Shown here one piece after another: positions 58,087 to 64,000 of a stretch of DNA of 64,000 nt. The DNA lies in assembly GCA_037381085.1 (NCBI GenBank), contig JARRRD010000004.1, positions 9,805 through 73,804 on the forward strand, read 5' to 3'. Numbering within the stretch: the stretch's first letter is position 1; the number at the start of each line of letters is the position of its first letter. This DNA is from JARRRD01 sp037381085. Lineage in GTDB: Bacteria > Nitrospirota > Thermodesulfovibrionia > Thermodesulfovibrionales > UBA6898. Under the pieces are notes generated by a model. It ran no database searches, was not told the DNA's origin, and was given only the letters and a program-made list of their open reading frames with translations. Both the position numbers and the translations under genes were made by a program.

Positions 58087-58464
58087 TTACAATGCATGCC
58101 TTCTGAACCAGGTAACGGCATGATCCAATGCGGTCCTGCCCGTCGCAACAGAGAGAGTGAACCGTTCAAGTTCCTTTTGGCCGGCCGTCAGATTGCGGCT
58201 GTCCAGCGCGAGGAAAATGCCGGCCGATGTGATCGCCGTTCTCTTGTTGCCGTCGACAAAGGGATGGTTGCGCGCCAGGGATTCCATCAGGGCCGCCGCC
58301 TTGTGAAAGATGTCCGGGTAAAGATTCTTTCCGGCGAAGGTCGCCCTCGGCCGTGCGACGGCCGAACGGAGAAGGTCGATGTTGAGGACGCCATGGGCTC
58401 CGCCTGTCTCGTCAATTATCCTGCTGTGAATGAAAAGGACCTGCTCCGGTGAAAGATATTTCAC
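58087..58464 (-). CDS. doc: Doc family toxin
   Basis: A 125-residue death-on-curing toxin with the Fic-type motif HPFVDGNKRTA near residue 66 and YLSPEQVLFIHSRIID at the start. Doc phosphorylates elongation factor Tu and stops translation. The GTG start overlaps the stop of the AbrB-type antitoxin (GTGA), giving coupling. The gene is full length. A broken relative lies at 54659-54798. Confidence 0.92.
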   Translation of the reverse strand: MKYLSPEQVLFIHSRIIDETGGAHGVLNIDLLRSAVARPRATFAGKNLYPDIFHKAAALMESLARNHPFVDGNKRTAITSAGIFLALDSRNLTAGQKELERFTLSVATGRTALDHAVTWFRRHAL

Positions 58465-58709
58465 TTCTTTGAGAGCTCTTTCAGGGCGGGCCGGTACTTT
58501 TCGATAAATTCCTTCACCTGCGAGACAAATTTCCTGTCGAGACCTCGCGGATATTTCTCCTTCCTCACCGGCTCGATGATGAGCCTTGTTTCAGTCTCAT
58601 CGAGTCTGACATCAACCTCCGAACCGACCTTCAGTTCAAGTTTCCCCAGAAACTCCGCCGGGACCGAAATCCCCCTGCTGTTGCCGATGGTGCAAATCTT
58701 CCTGTGCAT
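58461..58709 (-). CDS. AbrB/MazE-type antitoxin
   Basis: An 82-residue protein with an N-terminal SpoVT/AbrB swapped-hairpin domain (RKICTIGNSRGISVPAEFLGKL) and a charged C-terminal tail (VKEFIEKYRPALKELSKK) that should bind the toxin. AGGAGGAG precedes ATG 58709. Pairing of an AbrB-type antitoxin with Doc is known in other genomes. Confidence 0.88.
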   Translation of the reverse strand: MHRKICTIGNSRGISVPAEFLGKLELKVGSEVDVRLDETETRLIIEPVRKEKYPRGLDRKFVSQVKEFIEKYRPALKELSKK

Positions 58710-59090
58710 GGCTCCTCCTGAAGATGTGGATGTTATAACAGTATTATAACATGGATAAGTCTGCATGTCGTGCGTTGCGGGAATGAAATCTGATACATTA
58801 ACCAGGGAGGTTCTGATATGGATAATGAAGCCCTTGAGGCTGTTGTTCTGCAGGATGAGACTTGAAAAGATCCTCCGGCAGCACTGTAAGCTTCTCTTTG
58901 AAAGGAGATACCCCGGGGCTTGGAGCGGGCGCTCAGATGCGCGGGAAAAGACATAAACAAGTTAACTGATCCATCGCGGTCCCGCCCTGGCCCTTCTGAC
59001 AAAGGCAGACCCCTCCGCCTTTCCCCAATGTATCACACATTGCAGCAATACCGCAAAGGGCTTGAGTTATTGTGAGCTTGCAGATTACAT

Positions 59091-59158
59091 GTCAACAGTC
59101 AAGTCGGGCAGAGAAGAGCGAATTTGAGCCCGTGTGCAAGAAAAAAGACCTGACCCCC
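59091..59158. repeat. dispersed GACCTGACCC repeat, copy 2
   Basis: TCAACAGTCAAGTC at 59091 and AAAAGACCTGACCCCC at 59143 match the pair at about 56894 and 56693. The region 58710-59197 has no recognisable gene. A second small direct repeat, GACCCCTCCGCCTTT, occurs at about 59007 and 59206. Confidence 0.45.
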
Positions 59159-59197
59159 AGCAGCTGTTTGGGATGTCTTCAGGAAAACTTTCACGTT

Positions 59198-59578
59198 TCA
59201 AGGGCGGACCCCTCCGCCTTTCTCCGTTCTCTTAGGTTGCCAACCTCTTCTGCTGACGCGTTTACATTGATCAATGAACATCTTTGCAGAGCGCCTTTTC
59301 GGGTCGGTAGCTTGGTCGTTACTGCACTCTACTGAGAAGAACTCATGAAAGAAGTGATCATCTTCTGAAAAGGGGTACTCATGAAAAAGAAAAACTTCAG
59401 GAATACCGACTTGCGAGGCTACAAAAAATATTCCGTCCAAGAAGCAGCCAGTGAGACTTTTCTCAATTACTTGAAGTGACGAACCTTCCTGATTAGTAAA
59501 GATAACGTCGCCCCACGCTTTATAATTTGAAGCGTCTCTGTAAAGGTATGTAAGTTTGATGTTCTCAGGTGATTTCAT
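59198..59578 (-). CDS. small protein co-translated with an HNH endonuclease
   Basis: A 126-residue protein starting KSPENIKLTYLYRDASNYKA, with GDVIFTNQEGSSL, VASQVGIPEVFLF and FHEFFSVEC. The YRDAxNYK and HEF segments recur in a family of small proteins beside HNH nucleases, as far as I recall, but no function is known to me. Its ATG overlaps the end of the HNH gene by 14 nt. The basic C-terminus (RVSRRGWQPKRTEKGG) may be a read-on into repeat sequence. Confidence 0.7.
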   Translation of the reverse strand: MKSPENIKLTYLYRDASNYKAWGDVIFTNQEGSSLQVIEKSLTGCFLDGIFFVASQVGIPEVFLFHEYPFSEDDHFFHEFFSVECSNDQATDPKRRSAKMFIDQCKRVSRRGWQPKRTEKGGGVRP

Positions 59579-60326
59579 TGGATAAAAATCTCTCATTATG
59601 GAGTTGTAAGAGTTCGGGTGCCGGCAAGAATTTTTCCGGCAAGGAAATCTGCCTGCCATCTAAAGCCAGCAATGCCGTCTCGCAGAATTTCGTCTTGGAG
59701 CGATATAAAGATTTGGATACTCTTATTTTAAAATCCGGCATAACGGTTATTAAGCCTTGATCGAAAGCTCTATCGTGAAGGGCGGAAAGACATAGGCCGT
59801 TACTAGGGTTTAATCTGTTTGCCTTGTCCCGGCTCCAAGGCACAATATGACTCGCAATTAACAATCTGGGGTCGTCCAGGCCGGTCATACAACAACGGCT
59901 TTGGTAACTGCTCAGTACGGCCTGTCTGAAAAAAGATTGCTTCAACCGGACCTCAACGGTGGCTTTCTTCGTCTCCCCTATGAAATCTAACGGTCTAAGA
60001 CGCGATAGCTCTTTCGCAGGAATTATTTTTTCATTCTTAAGAAATAACTGGCTCTCCAGCGCTAGTCTTTCCCAATCCTTGTGAAATTCATCCCAGACCG
60101 ATTTGTCGGCATTAGATGCGTTCCCTAATCCGTGTCGCCCACTCTCTATTATCATAGGATCAAGACTTGCAAGATTCAGCATCTTCATGGCCAGCGATGA
60201 AGATGTCCGACCCAACTTCTCTGCCACTAGCTTGATAAGAGGATTACGACTGTGAATTGTGCCAAAAGGCAATTGGCAATAAAGGTTAAAGGCGACAATC
60301 AGTTCTTTCCTCGACCATTTTTTCAC
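59565..60326 (-). CDS. HNH endonuclease with N-terminal helix-turn-helix-like domain
   Basis: A 253-residue protein. The N-terminal 80 residues (WSRKELIVAFNLYCQLPFG, KLGRTSSSLAMKMLNLASLDP) look like a DNA-binding helical domain. Residues 130-205 carry the HNH nuclease: CCMTGLDDPRLLIASHIVPW, NPSNGLCLSALHDRAFD. The start is GTG 60324-60326. It is probably a defence or restriction nuclease, given the restriction genes that follow upstream on the same strand and the co-translated partner. Confidence 0.83.
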   Translation of the reverse strand: MKKWSRKELIVAFNLYCQLPFGTIHSRNPLIKLVAEKLGRTSSSLAMKMLNLASLDPMIIESGRHGLGNASNADKSVWDEFHKDWERLALESQLFLKNEKIIPAKELSRLRPLDFIGETKKATVEVRLKQSFFRQAVLSSYQSRCCMTGLDDPRLLIASHIVPWSRDKANRLNPSNGLCLSALHDRAFDQGLITVMPDFKIRVSKSLYRSKTKFCETALLALDGRQISLPEKFLPAPELLQLHNERFLSNEIT

Positions 60327-60346
60327 AGCTGTCTATGCCTCACGCC

Positions 60347-60883
60347 CTAGATCAACCGTACCACTGGTTCTTCGTCGTCTTCGGGCCGGACTTTCTGATC
60401 ACTACCCATAAAGAAGTAGAGAATCGCACCAACAAGAGGAAGAAAGAGCACAACCAACAACCATATTATTTTATTATTGCCTGCGAAATCGCTTCGTAAA
60501 ATATCTATAAGACAGAGGAGCCCGATCAAGAAGGGAATACCATAGAGGAGAAGCATATAAATGGTAGCCCGGGCATAGGCCTCTGCGATGATGCGATTAG
60601 CTGCTTGGAGCCGTGCTTGATAAGTATTTATTGGAGTGGTCGTTCGGACCGGCGCCCTGTTTGAGGTGGAATAGCTATTGGTCTTAGGATTATGCTGAGA
60701 AAACGGCTGGCTTTGCTCATAGGTTCCCCGGGCCTGCCCGTTCGGCTGAGGAGTTGCTGGAAGAGTGTATTTGTTATAAGTAGGCGACTGAGCTCTTAAG
60801 TCGGAGTTGGTGTAAACTTTCTCTGCCGCGATACAATTGACAGTCAAGCAGAAGAATAGGAAGAATAATACTGGCCCCTTCAT
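60347..60883 (-). CDS. membrane protein with PLDc_N-type domain
   Basis: A 178-residue protein with signal peptide (GPVLFFLFFCLTVNCIAA), a Gln/Asn/Pro/Ser-rich stretch (residues 25-85) and two C-terminal helices (YGIPFLIGLLCLIDILRSDF, IIWLLVVLFLPLVGAILYFF). The two-helix unit is typical of the phospholipase D nuclease N-terminal (PLDc_N) family. No catalytic domain follows. AAGGGGGT precedes ATG 60883. Confidence 0.7.
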   Translation of the reverse strand: MKGPVLFFLFFCLTVNCIAAEKVYTNSDLRAQSPTYNKYTLPATPQPNGQARGTYEQSQPFSQHNPKTNSYSTSNRAPVRTTTPINTYQARLQAANRIIAEAYARATIYMLLLYGIPFLIGLLCLIDILRSDFAGNNKIIWLLVVLFLPLVGAILYFFMGSDQKVRPEDDEEPVVRLI

Positions 60884-61014
60884 GTGAACCCCCTTCACAA
60901 TGAATCCTGATATTCTTATTATACCGCTTGTCGTTAACGAGTTGGCCCCATGTGCGCCAACATATTATTCTAATGTAAATTCAAGGCAATACTCCATACT
61001 GTTATTTTGCAGAA

Positions 61015-61936
61015 TCAAATTGCGAGGTCAAACGGCAGGTCGCTAATATCTCTCAATCTTCTTCCATCGACCATCAGCTCCAATAATTCGGAAGCGTCTT
61101 GATAGGGGCTATTCTTTGCAGCATCCAGAAGCTCATGGAGCGCGCCATGGTAGGTGCAATCGATATCACCAGTTCCTAGAGCCAATGAAGCCAGCCGTGC
61201 AGGCAGCGGCTCAAATGTCACAGCAACAATGTTGGGTGCCCTACCTTTTCTATTGCGGATCAAGTTCAGCGCTTCGGTACGAGTATTCTGTGCCCGATCG
61301 CTTCGCATAGTCCATTTGCATGATATGCTGGCATGGCGGAGGTGATAGCTAGCCGAATAATTCTCCTCTCTCAGCGGTGTAAGAGAAGATATTTTTCTCA
61401 TCAGCTGAGACGATAGCCGTCTTTCCCTTAAATCCTGCGTTAATTACTTCGTTACGCAAGGGACTTCTAGAAACGACAATATCGGGGGTAATCAAATAGT
61501 CGCCACCTAGGGACGCCTGCAAGTCGACATGTTCATTCAATACGGACTGTAGCACCGCGAGGTGTTCGTACTGATAAAATAGACCAATCCCTTTTCGCGC
61601 CTGGCTCACGGAAAAATGCCATGATCCAGGCCGTACATTAAGCAGCAGCCTAAAAGCGTCATGCAAGAATTCCTTTGTTATGCTGGAAAAAAGTGCCCCA
61701 GTTGCCTGAGCGGAAGGAGGCTTGCTGCAAAAAGGACCACCAAGTCGCTCAGCCAAGCCTTTCGCCAGCGCCACACTCGTAGCACTATCGGCATCCGCGT
61801 TGGAGTATATAGTCTGGTTACTTGAGACATTTTTCTTCTTAGAGGGACGATTCCTTTTCGGACGAAGCCCCAGAACACTTGCGCATATATTCTTGTGATA
61901 TTGCCGGCGCAACTGCCTAATAATAGAAGGTTTCAC
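61015..61936 (-). pseudogene. frameshifted NgoMIV-family type II restriction endonuclease
   Basis: Two overlapping frames together give one NgoMIV-type enzyme. The first (61936-61349) runs from a GTG start through YLITPDIVVSRSPLRNEV to SADEKNIFSYT. The second (61401-61015) resumes at PLREENYSASYHLRHASISCKW and covers SDRAQNTRTEALNLIRNRKG and DIDCTYHGALHELLD. The active-site Asp of TPDIVV and Lys of SCKW fall in different frames. A single shift near 61375-61385 explains it. NgoMIV cuts at GCCGGC. If the shift is real the enzyme is dead; a sequencing error is possible. Confidence 0.85.
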
Positions 61937-62067
61937 TTCGCTGCCTCCCGCATCTTCATTATTTCCATTAAGTATTTTTCGAGCCTCATTTCCAGCCTGA
62001 GATCATTAATTACAGCCCAGTTTCTGGGAGCGCTATAGATGAAAATGGCTGTACTACGTAGAATCAT
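61933..62067 (-). CDS. 44-residue ORF overlapping the restriction gene
   Basis: The ATG at 62067 follows AAGGACG; the frame contains STAIFIYSAPRNWAVIND and RLEKYLMEIMKMREAAK. It ends AAGTGA with the GTG of the restriction gene inside its stop, and its start lies in the stop of the frame before (ATGA). The tight coupling suggests it was or is translated. No family recognised. Confidence 0.4.
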   Translation of the reverse strand: MILRSTAIFIYSAPRNWAVINDLRLEMRLEKYLMEIMKMREAAK

Positions 62068-62235
62068 TTTCGTCCTTGCCTTCTGACTTCATCAATCTTA
62101 GCTGCTCCTCGATCAAAAAACTCTCGTGCTCGGGAAGCGTTAGTAATAATAACGAAGCAGGCCCGATGATGTCTGCTGTCGTTCAGTGCTTTTCTTTAAT
62201 GATCTCTTTTATGAAATCGGCCTGTCCCCGCTATT
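62064..62235 (-). pseudogene. C-terminal remnant of an unidentified gene
   Basis: Two frames look like one broken protein: GQADFIKEIIKEK up to about 62190, then ALNDSRHHRACFVIITNAS and REFFDRGAAKIDEVRRQGRK ending at 62064. Neither has a start codon. It sits between the HNH gene and the restriction gene, in the same direction. Confidence 0.4.
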
Positions 62236-62261
62236 ATAGTAACGGTCGAATTAGCTAACCC

Positions 62262-63212
62262 TCAAGAGGAGTCGCCTTCTTTCTCTTTTCTATGAACCGA
62301 GTCGTGGCAAATGGTACACAGAGTAACGAGATTATCAGCTGTATTCTCACCTCCGCGCACATGCGCCATTCTGTGATGTAGTTCAAGATGTCTCGGATCG
62401 GATGGATTCCACTGTTTGTGTGTCCAACCACATTCTTGACATTTGTAACCATCTCGCACAAGGACGGCTCGTCTCACCGGGTCAGGGATCTTACGATCAT
62501 GCACCGGGCTTTGCCGAGCCTGCTCAAGTAGATACGCGCCAATCGGCAAGTCCGGGCGGCCGGTATTACGGGTTACTATGGGCCATCCCTGCTCAGTCCG
62601 CAATTCGCGGACTCGTCTAGCCCACTCCGTCTTGTCGTTTGCCACATAGCGAAGTTCTTCGCCTGTTACAGCGCGACCGACATTTGCACGCAAAAATTCT
62701 TCAATTTTTTTCTGCACGCTGATTTTCTTCTTACGTATATCGTTAGCAATGCGCCAACGCAGGGCCGCTTCCCGGTCCTGCTCTTCCGCCAACAGGATAT
62801 ATTCCTCGGGCTTCAACGAGGCCGATGCTAATTCCCCCATGGTGATTTCGTCTTCGGCTGCCATTTCGTTTAGCGTTACCCCTGAAGCAATGACCCAACC
62901 ATATTGTCGACGCAGTTCTCTCAGTCGCCTTGCCCATTCCTGAATTCCCGATACTACCATCAGCTCATCTCCATGGATAACGGTTTTTGGATACCTGCGG
63001 AAGTAAGCCAGAATTCTAGCCCTAGCCGCAGAAGCTTTTTCCTCGGGCATAAGTGAACACCCAAGATCCCGAAGCAGGTGAAAAGCAGGAATTAGGGACA
63101 ATACTTTTTTCCGAAGATCGGGCTTTCTCAAATAATCCTTGAAATTGACCAGGATCTCGATAAGTCGATTTCTTATCTCTTCGGGCTCAGACGGTTTCGG
63201 TCTTCTCGGCAA
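62262..63212 (-). CDS. HNH endonuclease with repeated helical domains
   Basis: A 316-residue protein. Residues 70-130 and 170-230 hold two similar segments (GDELMVVSGIQEWARRLRELRRQYGW and GEELRYVANDKTEWARRVRELRTEQGW), winged-helix-like DNA-binding repeats. The C-terminal HNH domain has CQECGW, LELHHRMAHVRGGENTADNLVTLCTICHDSVH with complete metal and catalytic residues. It lies 14 bp after vsr in the restriction-modification operon and may be an alternative restriction nuclease. Confidence 0.87.
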   Translation of the reverse strand: MPRRPKPSEPEEIRNRLIEILVNFKDYLRKPDLRKKVLSLIPAFHLLRDLGCSLMPEEKASAARARILAYFRRYPKTVIHGDELMVVSGIQEWARRLRELRRQYGWVIASGVTLNEMAAEDEITMGELASASLKPEEYILLAEEQDREAALRWRIANDIRKKKISVQKKIEEFLRANVGRAVTGEELRYVANDKTEWARRVRELRTEQGWPIVTRNTGRPDLPIGAYLLEQARQSPVHDRKIPDPVRRAVLVRDGYKCQECGWTHKQWNPSDPRHLELHHRMAHVRGGENTADNLVTLCTICHDSVHRKEKEGDSS

Positions 63213-63226
63213 TTTTTGAATTTCCT

Positions 63227-63631
63227 TTATAAATCCATGAATTGTAGAATTTTAGCTGTGAGCTTTTCAATATTTTTTGTCTGGCACTGCCAGACTGTGA
63301 GAACATTCCATCCCATTTTTTTCAATTGTCTTATATTGCGCTGATCCCTTTTCTTGTTCTTAAGGATTTTCTCCTCCCAAAATCCCCTGTGCGTTTCAGG
63401 GAGAGCGCCCCTCTTGCATTTGTGCCCGTGCCAGAAGCAACCATTAACAAAGATAACTTTTCTATGTCGTGGGAGAACTATGTCTGGCTTTCCCGGCAGG
63501 GCCGAGTAATGCAATCGGAAACGATAGCCCATCGCATGCAGCAGACTTCGAACGCGGCGCTCCGGTAAGGTATCAGTGCCCTTTACGCGGGACATTATCC
63601 AACTGCGTTTATGCCTGCTGAAGACGTCCAC
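63227..63631 (-). CDS. vsr: very short patch repair endonuclease
   Basis: A 134-residue Vsr nuclease with KRSWIMSRVKGTDT at the start, LPGKPDIVLPRHRKVIFVNGCFWHGH (active-site Asp and zinc-binding His/Cys) and WNVLTVWQCQ. Vsr nicks next to T:G mismatches that arise from deamination of 5-methylcytosine. It overlaps the end of the cytosine methyltransferase gene by 23 nt, the standard pairing. Confidence 0.95.
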   Translation of the reverse strand: MDVFSRHKRSWIMSRVKGTDTLPERRVRSLLHAMGYRFRLHYSALPGKPDIVLPRHRKVIFVNGCFWHGHKCKRGALPETHRGFWEEKILKNKKRDQRNIRQLKKMGWNVLTVWQCQTKNIEKLTAKILQFMDL

Positions 63632-64000
63632 TCTTGCACTTCTTGCCGGCGATTAGGAGTACATGCACAATATCGGCAATACGAGCAGCTAAGAGCGGCG
63701 GAACCGCGTTGCCTATCTGTTTCGCTATTTCGATCTTCGTCCCCTTGAATACGAAGCTGTCCGGAAAGCTTTGCAGTCTTGCCGCTTCACGATGAGTAAT
63801 GGGGCGGTGTTGTTGGGGATGAAGATACCTGCCCTTCTCCGGTTTAAAGAATTCGGTTCTAATGGTAAAGGCCGGTCTGTCCCACCATAGCCGGCCGAAA
63901 AGGTCCGTTCCGCCCGATACCTTCCTGATCCAGCACGCTGGCGTAAGTTCAGGCGAGCGCTGCTGGAGGTCGAACCTGTTCATGCCCTCTTTTGGTATTG
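63609..64000 (-). CDS. DNA (cytosine-5-)-methyltransferase, C-terminal part
   Basis: The last 130 residues of an m5C methyltransferase are visible: PAFTIRTEFFKPEKGRYLHP, ITHREAARLQSFPDSF (motif IX region) and IAKQIGNAVPPLLAARIA (motif X). The frame is open to the window edge, so the catalytic PCQ motif lies outside. With vsr and an NgoMIV-type endonuclease downstream it likely protects GCCGGC, but the specificity cannot be read here. Confidence 0.92.
   Translation of the reverse strand, partial: IPKEGMNRFDLQQRSPELTPACWIRKVSGGTDLFGRLWWDRPAFTIRTEFFKPEKGRYLHPQQHRPITHREAARLQSFPDSFVFKGTKIEIAKQIGNAVPPLLAARIADIVHVLLIAGKKCKSGRLQQA

Noticed and set aside
58818..58865. Tiny frame MDNEALEAVVLQDET with a good Shine-Dalgarno
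   Set aside because: Only 15 residues and no neighbour to extend it; it may be a gene start fragment, but it cannot be supported.

Overview
The window is bacterial chromosome of moderately high G+C. It looks like an anaerobe of the Nitrospirota or deltaproteobacterial (Desulfobacterota) kind. The support is indirect: futalosine-pathway menaquinone genes (mqnB, mqnD), a DUF6485 cysteine-rich protein, a selenium-associated LysR regulator beside yedF, a PA2779/C39 peptidase pair and family II pyrophosphatase. No rRNA is present, so the assignment is tentative.

Layout. 1-9 kb is core housekeeping: rpsB (partial, minus strand), mqnB, a small zinc-ribbon gene coupled to mqnD, then the rpmH-rnpA-yidD-yidC-mnmE block and a CBS/DRTGG pyrophosphatase. 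9-12.7 kb holds two secreted proteins with a common C-terminal module, a small inverted-repeat-bounded element and tRNA-Leu(CAA); an 18-nt piece of that tRNA lies 3 kb upstream. 12.9-19.6 kb is a minus-strand operon of a sugar-type ABC importer, a nitrilase-family amidase and an asparagine-synthetase-like amidotransferase. 19.9-25.8 kb carries small regulators, an RseC-like protein, a J-domain protein, thioredoxin reductase, a CBS protein and YifB.

25.9-37.6 kb is the most unusual part. A GGDEF-EAL membrane protein is transcribed divergently from a 2520-residue megasynthase whose order is PilZ-like, KS, AT, ACP, KR, DH, PPTase, double hotdog thioesterase. The KS-to-PPTase order is that of enediyne-type iterative polyketide synthases; the PilZ-like head and fused thioesterase tail are additional. 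Next comes a selenium-type LysR regulator, then a tRNA with cysteine anticodon GCA and U73 but a selenocysteine-tRNA-like class II fold, then yedF. A matching LysR-type box precedes both the regulator and the tRNA/yedF unit, and a perfect 20-bp inverted repeat brackets tRNA plus yedF.

37.6-52.6 kb is mostly envelope and redox functions: dienelactone hydrolase, sorbosone-type dehydrogenase, DUF481 protein, rhomboid protease, dynamin-like GTPase, a stray GemA-like gene, a third protein with the shared C-terminal module, two DUF362 proteins, an Old Yellow Enzyme homologue and a LolA-like protein. 52.8-59.2 kb is a decaying accessory region with BrnT/BrnA and AbrB/Doc toxin-antitoxin pairs, an intact PA2779/C39/TPR set, and fragments of an Fe-alcohol dehydrogenase, a second Doc, a MazG-like protein and another gene, mixed with short dispersed repeats. 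59.2-64 kb is a minus-strand defence/restriction region: an HNH endonuclease with a small partner, a frameshifted NgoMIV-type restriction enzyme, another HNH endonuclease, Vsr and the end of a DNA cytosine-5 methyltransferase.
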